Source of the DNA: CAYUVH01 sp964448135
GTDB taxonomy: Bacteria > Verrucomicrobiota > Verrucomicrobiia > Limisphaerales > UBA8199
NCBI GenBank assembly: GCA_964448135.1
Contig: CAYUVH010000059.1
Location: forward strand, 62,001-126,000
Direction: 5' to 3'
DNA: 64,000 bases
Shown here: in pieces, positions 1 through 7,658 of the stretch
Position numbering within the stretch: the first letter of the stretch is position 1
Layout: every line of letters begins with the position of its first letter
The notes under the pieces: model-generated
The model's input: the letters and a program-made list of their open reading frames with translations, nothing else
Told to the model about the DNA's origin: nothing
The model's database searches: none
Position numbers and translations under genes: made by a program

Positions 1-160
1 ATTCGCTGCCCTGAAATGTCCAGGCGAGGCGCAGGTAGGAACCATAATATCTGAAGTCCAGTCCGTCACCACGAACCACCATAAGAAACACATAGGCCAG
101 CGTCCACGCCAGCAGGTAAGCCAAAACCAGGTTCAGGAACACGAGGAGAATCTTTTTCAT
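1..160 (-). CDS. N-terminal fragment of a membrane protein (cut by window edge)
   Basis: Reading leftwards from the ATG at 160 gives 53 residues beginning MKKILLVFLNLVLAYLLAWT and running off the window edge. The first 30 residues form one long hydrophobic segment (two Lys at the start, then about 27 apolar residues), which is either a signal anchor or the first helix of an integral membrane protein. After it comes a short polar stretch with RGDGLDFRYYGSYLRLAW. Too little is present to name a family. The next gene on the same strand ends at 200, so the two may be co-transcribed. A reader with the neighbouring sequence should join this to the rest of the gene before judging function. Confidence 0.6.
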   Translation of the reverse strand, partial: MKKILLVFLNLVLAYLLAWTLAYVFLMVVRGDGLDFRYYGSYLRLAWTFQGSE

Positions 161-199
161 CGAAGCGAACCTGCCGTATTCGATGCGCCGCGATATGCC

Positions 200-1003
200 T
201 TATCCCGCCTGACCCTCTGCGCCAAAAAATTGCTCCCGGTGTGGTTCGAGGAGGCGGTGGCTGAGGGAGTTGAGGGCGCTGCGGGCCTGCATGAAACGGT
301 CGGCCAGCGTTTCCAGCATGTGCCGTAGCGGAGTTTCGGAGGTCTCCCGCGCGGCGAGGGAATAGAAGTGTTTTCCCTCCTCCGCGTAATCATCCAGGGA
401 GCGCGGCGGTTTGACGTCGCGACGGCGCGGGCGCACCGCGTCGCGGACCGCTTTTTCAGGGAAGATGCCGCTTTGGAACAAAGCGAGGTCCGCCACGCGC
501 CGGTAGTAGCGCGGGCGCAGCTCGGGAGCGACCATCTTGGCCACGGCGAGCATGTCGTCCAGGTCCACGGGATTAAACTGCAGCGCGCGCCATTCGCCGC
601 GTTCCTGCCAGTAGAGCGTGCCCGTTTCGGATTTCACGAAGGAGCAGAGCAGTTTGGTCAAGTAATGGCGGGTGTCGTTGCCGGCGAGCAGCTTGGCGAC
701 GGCGGGGGCGTCGAAGATAGCGACACGGCGGCCGCGGCGTTCGGCTTCGAAAAGGTAATCGCGGTTTTCCAGTTCGCGGCGCACTTCGCGCAGCAGGACG
801 GAAAACAGAAAATACGGCGATACGCGGACGAGCGCGTCTCGATCGTGTCGGAGGCGTTCGACGACTTTGGGGTCGTCCATCATCTGGTCGAGGAGGTCTT
901 CCTTGTCGCGGACGATGCTGATGATGTGGTCGTAATCGCGGCGCTCCGTCGCGACCGTTTCCACCAGGAACCTGAGATCGGATTCTGTAAGTTTCATTTC
1001 CAT
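200..1003 (-). CDS. conserved hypothetical protein, soluble, about 267 aa
   Basis: An open frame with strong third-position GC bias. A TTG at 1018 also opens the frame, but ATG codons at 1003 and 997 give more natural starts (MEMKLTESDLRFLVETVA); I chose 1003. The protein has no signal peptide or membrane segment. It is mostly charged helix with a basic PRRRDVKPPR stretch near residue 210 and a C-terminal segment (ETPLRHMLETLADRFMQARSALN) that looks like an amphipathic helical bundle. I do not recognise the family. The gene lies between a membrane protein fragment and a BON protein on the same strand, but gaps of 40 and 270 bases give no strong operon signal. Confidence 0.65.
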   Translation of the reverse strand: MEMKLTESDLRFLVETVATERRDYDHIISIVRDKEDLLDQMMDDPKVVERLRHDRDALVRVSPYFLFSVLLREVRRELENRDYLFEAERRGRRVAIFDAPAVAKLLAGNDTRHYLTKLLCSFVKSETGTLYWQERGEWRALQFNPVDLDDMLAVAKMVAPELRPRYYRRVADLALFQSGIFPEKAVRDAVRPRRRDVKPPRSLDDYAEEGKHFYSLAARETSETPLRHMLETLADRFMQARSALNSLSHRLLEPHREQFFGAEGQAG

Positions 1004-1141
1004 AATCCACTGATCCAAGTTAGCCCACGCACGCGCGGGCCGCCATCGGGCTGCCAGACACTACCTCAAAGATCCGGACGCGCAAGTGACGCGGCCGGCC
1101 GATGCGAAAATTACAGCATGGAGCGTGCCGCCGCTGGGGTG

Positions 1142-1268
1142 GAATGACGAAGCTCGAATGACGAAATCCGAAGGAAACCCGAAATCCAAATCACGAAAGC
1201 GACGACTTGCAGACTTCGGGTTTTGAGCTTCGTCATTCTTTCGGATTTCGGCATTCGTGCTTCGGATT
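1142..1268. repeat. imperfect inverted repeat (dispersed ATTCGTCATTC family)
   Basis: A 14-base arm GAATGACGAAGCTC (1142-1155) is matched exactly in reverse complement by GAGCTTCGTCATTC (1225-1238). Further arms rich in CGAAATCC / GGATTTCG lie inside and outside these. The same vocabulary (CGTCATTCG, TTCGGATTT) recurs at 3290-3330 and 15480-15575. It fills the gap between two genes on the minus strand. Seen in sequence; the function is unknown. Confidence 0.75.
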
Positions 1269-1274
1269 TACCCC

Positions 1275-1766
1275 TCACTTCTTCGCCGGTGCAACCTGGT
1301 GGACCTGGAGCGTGGACACCACTTCCTTGACGCCGTCGGATTGCATGGCGAGAAGGATGGCTTTGCCGATTTCGTCGGGGGAACCCACGGAGCCGGACAG
1401 GGTGACGACGCCGGCCGTGGTGTTCACCGAGATGCCCACGCCGGAAACCTCCCGGCTGGCGATCAGCCGGGCCTTGATGGCGGCGGTGATCCGGGCATCG
1501 GCCGTGGCGTCGGCGATGGCCTGCCCCGCCTCGCTGGCCTTGCGGCGGATGACCTGGCCGCTGCGGGCGAGTTCGTCTTTGATGTCGTCGGCGCGCAAAT
1601 GAAGTTTGCCCAGCTCGGATTGGATGGAGTCGGATACGGCGGTGGTCGTCTTTTCAACCTGTTCGGCGATGGGATTCCGGTGCGAACTTTTTTGGTGTTC
1701 CGTGTAAAACCAGAAGCCGGCGATGCCGACCCCAATTCCAAGGATAAGGGCGATGACTAACTTCAT
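1275..1766 (-). CDS. BON-domain protein, membrane-anchored
   Basis: The protein is 163 aa. Residues 1-22 (MKLVIALILGIGVGIAGFWF) form an uncleaved-looking anchor that places the rest in the periplasm. A helical, charged linker follows (about residues 30-90). The C-terminal 70 residues are a BON domain: DARITAAIKARLIA, then VSVNTTAGVVTLSGSVGSPDE, then a closing IGKAILLAMQSDGVKEVVSTL. BON domains (OsmY family) bind membranes or phospholipid and are often stress-related. The single BON copy and N-terminal anchor resemble many short periplasmic BON proteins. The gene ends 5 bases from the next minus-strand stop-start pair (1773), so it is probably the downstream partner of the kinase-like gene. 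Confidence 0.85.
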   Translation of the reverse strand: MKLVIALILGIGVGIAGFWFYTEHQKSSHRNPIAEQVEKTTTAVSDSIQSELGKLHLRADDIKDELARSGQVIRRKASEAGQAIADATADARITAAIKARLIASREVSGVGISVNTTAGVVTLSGSVGSPDEIGKAILLAMQSDGVKEVVSTLQVHQVAPAKK

Positions 1767-1772
1767 GTCAGG

Positions 1773-3233
1773 TTATTCGTTGTGCGGAATCTTTATCGTG
1801 CTGCCGCCGATAAACTCCCGGATGACCGCGTCGCCGGGTATGAGGTCGAAGCCGGCAAGCTGTTCGCGCTGGAGGCCTTCGACGGAATCGAGCAGGGCTT
1901 TCACGCGTTCGTAGCGAATGCGGGCATCCAGGAAGCCCTCGTAGGATTCGAACTCGGACGGTTTCGGCAAGTAACCGCCCTGCCCCACGAAGAACGGCTT
2001 GAGCACGGGCAGATCGAAAGGAAATCCGCCGTTCACCGTATGATCGGCCGTGCCGCTGAGCGGGATGATGCTGAAAAGTTCGCCGGCCCGCACGTAATGC
2101 CAGTGCAGGATCGTCAGCAACGGACTGTGGTTGCGATGCTGCACATCCCGCAGCATCCGGCGGACGAGGCGGACGTCGGTAAACTTGGTGAGCTTGTTCG
2201 TGCTGCCGTCGCCCTCATACATGACGTTCTGGGTTTCGATGAACAGACGAAATTGCGCGGCAGCGTCGATGCCTTCCGTGATCGGCGGATAGAGGCCGTG
2301 CAAACAATCCAGCAGGAGGATCTGATCTTTTTCAAGTTTGATGGGCTTGGTGGCCGTTTGGCGCCCTTCCTTGAAACTGTAAACCGGCTTCTCGATCGTC
2401 TCGCCCGCCAGCAACCCACGCAGGTGCTGGTTGAGCAACTGGATGTCCATCGCTTCCGGTGTCTCGTAATTGCGATCGTTGATCCAGTCGGTCGGATGCT
2501 CGACGAGCGACCAGAAGTAGTCATCGAGGTTGAGCATCAGGAAACGCAGCCCGTGCTTTTGGAGGCGTTCGGTGAGCTTGACGGTGGTGGTGGTTTTGCC
2601 GGAGGAACTCGGCCCGCTCACCCACATCATGCGCAGGGGATCGCCCTTCTTGAGGCGCGCGAGCACTTTGCGGGCGGCTTCGTCCAGGGAAGCCTCGTAG
2701 GCGGCGATGGATTGGTCCACCAATTCCTTCAACTTGCCCCGCCGGACAATTTCATTGAGGCCGGCGACGGTATCGCAGCCGTGCTGCTTGTTCCACGCGG
2801 CGGTCTGCTCCATGCGGGCGCGCGGAAAGCCATTGCCCACAAACATTTCCTTCGTCACCGCGCCCTCGCGCAACCAATGCCGGCCCCAGCGGTAGCACTC
2901 GTAGGCATCGGCGGTGTGCTGGAATCCGTAGCTGCGGAGCGCGTGCAGAACCTCGTCCTGAATGGTCTCAATGGTGGGCGGGAAATTGGCTATGAGATGG
3001 TGCGGATTCGCATTCAAGCAGACGACCACCACGTCGGCAAAGAACCCGGCGAGTTCAGCGTCGCTGGAGCAGGAGTCGAAAATCCGGCCGTTGATATCGG
3101 GCAGATGGTCTTCCTTGAAGCCGCCGATGGATTCGGCCGCCCGGAGGATGGCCTTGCGAATGCGCTCGGGATCGAAGCGCACCAGGGCGCGGTTGCGTTT
3201 GAGGACCTTGACGATGCGATTTTGGACAGCCAT
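1773..3233 (-). CDS. ATP-cone domain fused to uridine kinase/phosphoribulokinase-like P-loop kinase
   Basis: The protein is 486 aa. Residues about 5-95 look like an ATP-cone (KVLKRNRALVRFDPERIRKAILRA), the nucleotide-sensing module of ribonucleotide reductases and NrdR. Residues about 200-430 are a P-loop kinase of the uridine kinase/phosphoribulokinase group: Walker A GPSSSGKT (207-214), LNLDDYF (234-240) in the position of the substrate-binding Asp-Asp-Tyr loop of Udk, and a Walker-B-like QILLLDCLHGLYP. Between them is a helical segment (100-195) of unknown fold. The substrate is not certain; a nucleoside or ribose-type acceptor is inferred from the DDYF loop. The start ATG at 3233 precedes the cone directly. 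The BON gene follows after only 6 bases. Confidence 0.8.
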   Translation of the reverse strand: MAVQNRIVKVLKRNRALVRFDPERIRKAILRAAESIGGFKEDHLPDINGRIFDSCSSDAELAGFFADVVVVCLNANPHHLIANFPPTIETIQDEVLHALRSYGFQHTADAYECYRWGRHWLREGAVTKEMFVGNGFPRARMEQTAAWNKQHGCDTVAGLNEIVRRGKLKELVDQSIAAYEASLDEAARKVLARLKKGDPLRMMWVSGPSSSGKTTTTVKLTERLQKHGLRFLMLNLDDYFWSLVEHPTDWINDRNYETPEAMDIQLLNQHLRGLLAGETIEKPVYSFKEGRQTATKPIKLEKDQILLLDCLHGLYPPITEGIDAAAQFRLFIETQNVMYEGDGSTNKLTKFTDVRLVRRMLRDVQHRNHSPLLTILHWHYVRAGELFSIIPLSGTADHTVNGGFPFDLPVLKPFFVGQGGYLPKPSEFESYEGFLDARIRYERVKALLDSVEGLQREQLAGFDLIPGDAVIREFIGGSTIKIPHNE

Positions 3234-3397
3234 AGCGCCTTGGGATTATAGGACGCACAGAGGCGCTGACAATGACTGAACGCAGACACTTGGGTCGGCA
3301 AATGACGAAAGAAGCCCGAAATCCGAATGTCCAAACCCCAACCTCAGCCAAGTCCGTGGCCGGCACGCGAAACAAATTCAGTCCGGGGTCTTCAATT

Positions 3398-3778
3398 TCA
3401 GGAAATCAATTCCGCGGAGGGATGGTCAAGCTTCTCATCAAGCGTGGCGAGCTTGAATCCGTGCTTTTCGGCGAGACTAGCCAGATAATCATCCGTGACC
3501 TCTTCGGAAACCCGAGGATGGCTGTCGAGTGCCGGGAGATCGTCGTAAATCCTGTCCGCGCTTCTTTCGGCGGCGAATTTTTCCAGCACCTCGCGCGCGC
3601 GATCCATACTCAAGCCGATGCCGGACTTGCTGTTTGTGCTGATTCTCAGAAAGCCAAGTTCGACAATGGGGCAGAGAACGATGCGCTTCCCCGACAGCCA
3701 GGCCCGCGCTCGTAGATGCTGGGAATGCGTTTGTACAATACCGGCGATCACTAAGTTGACGTCCAGCAAATGCTTCAT
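3398..3778 (-). CDS. VapC-type PIN-domain toxin
   Basis: A 126-aa PIN-domain ribonuclease, the toxin half of a type II toxin-antitoxin pair. The acidic metal-binding residues are all in place: D6 in MKHLLDVNLVIA, E40 in CPIVELGFLR, D96 in SEEVTDDYLASLAEKHG and D114 in LATLDEKLDHP. Proteins of this family cleave RNA, often tRNA or rRNA, when freed from the antitoxin. The gene overlaps its upstream antitoxin by ATGA at 3775-3778, the usual translational coupling in vap modules. The RNA target cannot be read from the sequence. Confidence 0.88.
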   Translation of the reverse strand: MKHLLDVNLVIAGIVQTHSQHLRARAWLSGKRIVLCPIVELGFLRISTNSKSGIGLSMDRAREVLEKFAAERSADRIYDDLPALDSHPRVSEEVTDDYLASLAEKHGFKLATLDEKLDHPSAELIS

Positions 3779-4011
3779 GGGAAATCCGCCAGGAGTTCCT
3801 TCATCGCCTGCTCGTTAATGGGCTGGCCGGGCACGACTACCGTGAAGCCCCCTTCTTTGGCAAGCCGGCATCGGAGTTTGGCGGGCTCGGCAGGCTTTAC
3901 CTCAGTCAGGGTAAAGCTGCCGTCCTCGTTTGTGCGCACGGCATAAACCTGGCCGGGCTTTGCCTGCGGAACCACCACTCGTTTCCGGGTATCCGCTTTG
4001 GTCGTTATCAC
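3775..4011 (-). CDS. VapB-like antitoxin (GTG start)
   Basis: A 78-aa protein beginning at GTG 4011: VITTKADTRKRVVVPQAKPG. The short swapped-hairpin style N-terminus (TRKRVVVPQAKPGQVYAVRTNEDGSFTLTEV) resembles AbrB/VapB DNA-binding antitoxins, and the C-terminal tail (GQPINEQAMKELLADFP) would be the toxin-binding arm. The same frame stays open upstream through the next gene's antisense side, so the start is decided by homology of the TTKADTRKR opening; no ATG lies nearby. It overlaps vapC by four bases. Such antitoxins usually repress their own promoter, which should lie at about 4012-4060. Confidence 0.75.
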   Translation of the reverse strand: MITTKADTRKRVVVPQAKPGQVYAVRTNEDGSFTLTEVKPAEPAKLRCRLAKEGGFTVVVPGQPINEQAMKELLADFP

Positions 4012-4060
4012 GGTGGGAATATCCCACAAACTGAATTCGTTTTCAATGCTTCGAGAACAT

Positions 4061-4094
4061 AAAAAAAGCCCCGCAGTTCGAGCCGCGGGGCTTT
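4061..4094 (-). terminator. intrinsic terminator of the EF-hand gene
   Basis: On the minus strand a perfect 10-base stem AAAGCCCCGC / GCGGGGCTTT (4085-4094 with 4065-4074) with a 10-base loop runs into a T tract (A run 4061-4067 on plus). It sits 18 bases after the EF-hand gene stop and separates that gene from the toxin-antitoxin pair. Confidence 0.9.
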
Positions 4095-4111
4095 GCGAAA
4101 CCACTGCGAGA

Positions 4112-4954
4112 TTACTTGTCCTTGTCTTTGTTTTGCGGCGGCGGGCCGTTGCGCTGGCCGCCTTCGTCGTCGTCGCCGGGGGGCGGGCCTTGATGGCGGT
4201 TGCGGCCGGCCTTGAGGAAGGCTTCGAGTTCGGTTTCGGAAAGTTTGCCATCCTTGTCGGTGTCAAACTTTTCCATGATTTGCTTGGGTGAAAGCGCCGG
4301 GCCCCCCTGGCCGCCACGGTCTCCGCGACCGCCGGGACGTCCCCCGCCCTGCATGCCTTCGCCATCGCGACCGCCGCCACGACCTTCCATGCGACCGCCG
4401 GGTCCACCACCGCGTCCGCCCATCTGACCACCAGGACCGCCGGGGCCACCCATCATGGGACGTTGCATCGGCGGAAACGGCGGGGGCGGCATCATGCCGC
4501 CGCCTTCCATGCCGCCGCGAGGCGGACCGTTGAATCCGCGACGAGGGCCGCCGCCCGGAGGCATGTCGCCCGGCTCACCCCCGCCAGGACGGCCGGGACC
4601 ATTTTCGTTTTCGAAGCCGCCTCCGGGCGGGCCCCCAAATCCTCTGCGTCCGCCGCCCATGCCACCCTGGGGCATCGGGGGACGAAGCTTGCCTTCATCC
4701 ACATCCTTTTGGAACGCCGCCATCTCGTTCTTGTCGAGCTGGCCGTCCTTGTTGGTGTCATATTTGTCCACCGTCTCCTTCAGCATGGTGCCGAATTTCG
4801 GCGGCTGCCGGTCGCCGTCGCCTGCCGGCTTGCCCTCGGCAGGCGGTGCCCCGCCAGGATTACCACCGTTTTGTTGAGCAATCGCCACCACCCCGGCCAG
4901 CGCCAGGCCGAGCGCCCCGATCATTCCGCATTTGGTCCAAGTGTTCGTTTTCAT
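4112..4954 (-). CDS. exported Gly/Pro-rich EF-hand protein
   Basis: The start is placed at ATG 4954 because it gives a signal peptide (MKTNTWTKCGMIGALGLALA, cleavage near AIA-Q27). The open frame extends further upstream without coding features. The mature protein (about 253 aa) has one EF-hand calcium loop near each end: D66 to E77 (DTNKDGQLDKNE) and D231 to E242 (DTDKDGKLSETE). Between them lies about 140 residues of Gly, Pro, Arg and Met repeats (GGMGGGRR, GRGGGPGGRMEG). The C-terminus is highly charged (GPPPGDDDEGG ... NKDKDK). The likely role is an extracytoplasmic calcium-binding protein; the low-complexity middle suggests a disordered spacer. A strong terminator follows at 4061-4094. 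Confidence 0.8.
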   Translation of the reverse strand: MKTNTWTKCGMIGALGLALAGVVAIAQQNGGNPGGAPPAEGKPAGDGDRQPPKFGTMLKETVDKYDTNKDGQLDKNEMAAFQKDVDEGKLRPPMPQGGMGGGRRGFGGPPGGGFENENGPGRPGGGEPGDMPPGGGPRRGFNGPPRGGMEGGGMMPPPPFPPMQRPMMGGPGGPGGQMGGRGGGPGGRMEGRGGGRDGEGMQGGGRPGGRGDRGGQGGPALSPKQIMEKFDTDKDGKLSETELEAFLKAGRNRHQGPPPGDDDEGGQRNGPPPQNKDKDK

Positions 4955-5109
4955 AGTCAATGATGCTGCTTTGGTTCGCCCGCCGCACCTTACCGTGCGC
5001 TGGCTTTTCCCCACCATACGGCCAAATACAGGGGAAACCATGGATTCGGGACGAAAAGGGGGTTGGATGGGATGAAGCGGCAGCAGGGAGGGACGGGAAA
5101 ATGGGAAAA

Positions 5110-5265
5110 AGCTCCAAGAACCAATCACCAAGCACCAGATAAGCACCAAATTCCAAGGACCAATTCAGACGAGGGCCAAATCTCAAATTTCGACTACCTG
5201 CTTTACGACAACTGAATTTTGGAGCTTGGACCTTATCTGGTTCTTGGTCCTTGGTCCTTGGAGCT
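5110..5265. repeat. long imperfect inverted repeat in the 320-base gap 4955-5274
   Basis: The 34-base left arm (5110-5143, starting AGCTCCAAGAACC) and right arm (5232-5265, ending TCCTTGGAGCT) match in reverse complement at about 30 of 34 positions. The enclosed 88 bases carry more copies of the same words (CCAAGGACC, GGAGCTTGG). The same words recur at 15340-15430 and at 37030-37060. Nothing else is seen in this gap apart from the presumed promoter of the EF-hand gene next to 4955. Confidence 0.85.
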
Positions 5266-5274
5266 TTCCGCCCC

Positions 5275-5685
5275 TCACTTGTCCTTCCGCTTGCCGAACA
5301 CCGACGCCAGCGTTGACTTCGATTCATTCTCCCGCTGGCGGACCTTGAGCTGGCCGAGGATGGCGTGCCAGCCGATGTAAATCTTGTGCCACTGGTTCTC
5401 GACGTTGCGCATGGCGCCTTCGCTCATTTCGCTGAGGTAACGGAGGGAGGGCGCATTACCGACGAGCGCATGGATTTCATCGCGGGTCGGCGAGGCGACC
5501 TCGACGGAAGCCAGGATCAATTCGAGTTCCTGGACGATGACACTTTTGATCTCGAGAAACTGCGCCTCGTCTTCCGCGCCGAACTTCTTGGCGCGCGCCT
5601 CGTTGAGGAAGTGGTTGAACTGCTTCCAGCACTCGAGGTAGTTCTCCATCTGGTGGATGAGTTGGTCCAGGCTATTGGTGCGCAT
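5275..5685 (-). CDS. conserved hypothetical protein, helical, 136 aa
   Basis: An all-helical, soluble protein (MRTNSLDQLIHQMENYLECW ... AILGQLKVRQRENESKSTLASVFGKRKDK) without membrane segments. It ends in a basic tail, FGKRKDK. I do not recognise a named family. It is the third gene of a minus-strand set with 5701-6009 and the response regulator 5997-7055. The gap to the preceding gene is 15 bases, so co-transcription is likely. That context links it to the MglA/roadblock locus transcribed divergently at 7659-10642, but this is inference from position only. Confidence 0.65.
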   Translation of the reverse strand: MRTNSLDQLIHQMENYLECWKQFNHFLNEARAKKFGAEDEAQFLEIKSVIVQELELILASVEVASPTRDEIHALVGNAPSLRYLSEMSEGAMRNVENQWHKIYIGWHAILGQLKVRQRENESKSTLASVFGKRKDK

Positions 5686-5700
5686 GGGTGGAAAAGGGCT

Positions 5701-6009
5701 TCAGGTTAATTTGGCCGGGTGACGGGTCTTTTTCGGAGTCAGGAAAATAAGGGCGCCGCCGCGCAGTTCGCGGGCGCTGATCTTCAGGCCGGGGTAATGG
5801 ACGACCAGTTCGTTAAGCGGGAGCTGGGCGTCGGCGGCTTCGGCGAAGGCCTTGCGGACGCGCGCGCCAATGTCGTGGATCAGTTCGTTCGGAAAAGACG
5901 AAGGCAGGGTGCTCACGAGCACGGCGCCGCCGCTATCCACGGTGAAGCTGCCCTCCGGCAGCTTGAGCGGAGCAGAGGGGGCGCGTTTAAACCGGCTCAA
6001 GAGGCCCAT
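5701..6009 (-). CDS. small conserved hypothetical protein, 102 aa
   Basis: ATG 6009 (MGLLSRFKRAPSAPLKLPEG) is chosen although the frame opens earlier, because the upstream part lies wholly inside the end of the response regulator gene; the overlap is then 13 bases. The protein has a short basic amphipathic start (GLLSRFKR) similar in style to the start of the divergent protein at 7659 (MFGFIKNLFNR). A beta-rich core (SFTVDSGGAVLVSTLPSSFP) follows, and then a segment on ARVRKAFAEAADAQLPLNELVVHYPGLKISARELRGGALIFLTP. I do not recognise the family. Translation is probably coupled to the regulator. Confidence 0.65.
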   Translation of the reverse strand: MGLLSRFKRAPSAPLKLPEGSFTVDSGGAVLVSTLPSSFPNELIHDIGARVRKAFAEAADAQLPLNELVVHYPGLKISARELRGGALIFLTPKKTRHPAKLT

Positions 6010-7055
6010 AGCGATAAAACTTTCTTCATTTGCTCGCGCACCTGGTCGGAGCGGAGGGTGTGGGTCCAGCCCACGCAAAAATCAGTTTCCGACTGGTGCG
6101 CCAGCACCACGTGGCGCTGGGGGCCGAAACCTTCGACCTGTCCGAGCACGCCGGCATGGAGGCGCTCGCCCAGCGACTGGAAGCTGGCAACCGTCTGTTT
6201 GGCCCAGGCGGACATCCGCTCGGGATTTTCCAGGCCACGCGAATTCGATTTCGCGTTCTGGCCGGCCTTCATGGTTAGCACGAATTCCACGCCTTCGACC
6301 TGGGACAATTGTTTCAGCGCCGCCTGGGCAGGTTCGGGCGCGCCCGAAGCAGCGATTTCAAGGGATTCGTCCATCGCCTGCGCGGATTCCAGCAGCAGGG
6401 CGTTGTAGGATTTCTCGATGGTGCGCGCGTGGCCGGCTTCGGGACCGAGGATTTCGAAGGCGCCGTTCTTCCAGGAAAGAATCTTCACGAAGGCGGGTTC
6501 CCCGCGCAATTCACCGGTCTCGGCATCAATCAGTTCACCATCCTGAATCCAGATGCGACCCAGCAGCGGTCCATTGTTGATGCGCAAGAGGGAGGAGCTC
6601 TGGGAAATGCATTCGAGTTGAATGATGTCCATCAGGCTTTTGTTCTGCACCCCACGGAAACCGCTTTCGGACTCCTTGCCCAGGAGCGATTCGATGCACT
6701 CGAGGAACATGCCGACTTCCTGCTGATTGGTCGGCTTGTGCCAGAAGAGATCCACGCCCAGGGCATACGCGCGGGAACGCATTTGCTCGTCGGGCTCGCC
6801 CGTGAGGGCCACGGTGCGCAGATGCGGGTAGCGGCGGCGGACGGCGGAAAGAATCTGGAAGCCGTCCATGTGCGGCATCTTCAGATCGCAGATCAGGAGC
6901 CGGTAGTTGTCCGACTCGATCATGGCCATCGCGCGACGGCCGGACGGGGCGGTGTGAACCTCCGGCCGGCTCGGCAGCTGGTCCAGGATCTCACGGTACA
7001 CGGCGAGGAAGTCGGTCTCGTCATCCACCAGCAAAAGTTTTGGCTTGGTGTCCAT
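5997..7055 (-). CDS. response regulator with DUF4388 (PATAN) domain
   Basis: From ATG 7055 the protein has 352 residues. Residues 5-125 are a receiver domain: acidic pair D11 D12, phosphoacceptor D57 (LLICDLKMP), Thr in VALTGEPDE and the conserved Lys in FWHKPTN. Residues about 135-240 read as a DUF4388/PATAN domain (SLMDIIQLECISQSSSLLRINNG ... GRIWIQDGELIDAETGELRGEPAFVKILSWKNGAFEI), a module found in response regulators and near MglA-type GTPases. The last 110 residues are unassigned. In-frame ATGs at 7094 and further up are possible; 7055 starts right at the receiver strand. There is no DNA-binding domain, so the output is probably protein-protein. Confidence 0.82.
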   Translation of the reverse strand: MDTKPKLLLVDDETDFLAVYREILDQLPSRPEVHTAPSGRRAMAMIESDNYRLLICDLKMPHMDGFQILSAVRRRYPHLRTVALTGEPDEQMRSRAYALGVDLFWHKPTNQQEVGMFLECIESLLGKESESGFRGVQNKSLMDIIQLECISQSSSLLRINNGPLLGRIWIQDGELIDAETGELRGEPAFVKILSWKNGAFEILGPEAGHARTIEKSYNALLLESAQAMDESLEIAASGAPEPAQAALKQLSQVEGVEFVLTMKAGQNAKSNSRGLENPERMSAWAKQTVASFQSLGERLHAGVLGQVEGFGPQRHVVLAHQSETDFCVGWTHTLRSDQVREQMKKVLSLWAS

Positions 7056-7658
7056 GCGTTCCGGGCCGTGGGCCATATTTGTGTCTGCAATCATGCTTGC
7101 GCAAGCATCAAAAGGCCATGCTTGCTCAGGGCTCTGGAAGCAATCCTCATTCCCTGCCGGGGCCCTGGCGTTCGTTTTCACGTTTAACCGCCAAAACCGC
7201 GTTTTTGAGGCCTGTTTTCAGAGGCTTGTGGAGGCGGACAGTGTGTTGAAAGCCAATGACAACGGGACAACTCGTCCAGCGATGGGACAGGACCGGAGGC
7301 TGGAAGTCGGCGGGGCGGTAGGATTTGCGCTTCCCGGCGTGTCGCGAGATGGAACTTTAGGCCCAAAACCGGGGGCCTTCGCCACCCGGCTGATTGAGTT
7401 GGTATGAAAACAGCTTTGTGGGGTCGCAGAGCCGCGGCGCCGCACTGCGCATTCCGGCTGGATGGACCGCGACACAGGCAGAAGGGCAGCCGCGCTGCGG
7501 TCGGGCAAAGTGAACAGGAACTGGTAAATCGAAATGCAAGACATGAGCACACGGCCTTCAGGCCAATCGGAGACGAATCGCAATTGTGGCGGTCGCCGAA
7601 GCTTGTCCCGCGGGAACGCCGCGCTGATGTCGCTCTCGAGCCAGTGGTAAGGAACAAC
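7056..7658. other. 600-base divergent intergenic region
   Basis: This gap lies between the divergent response regulator and the roadblock-linker gene and should hold both promoters. Open frames cross it in several phases, but none has coding character or a plausible start with a ribosome site. An inverted AGGCTTGTGG/CAAAACCGCG-rich stretch near 7180-7240 is not convincing. I see no recognisable operator. Confidence 0.5.

Noticed and set aside
1926..1940. GGATTCGAAC sequence like a tRNA T-arm
   Set aside because: It lies inside the kinase gene, and no acceptor or anticodon stem could be folded around it.
1782..3251. 489-residue open frame on the plus strand opposite the ATP-cone kinase gene
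   Set aside because: It is the antisense shadow of a real gene with clear motifs; the translation is low in recognisable structure and rich in reverse-codon artefacts.
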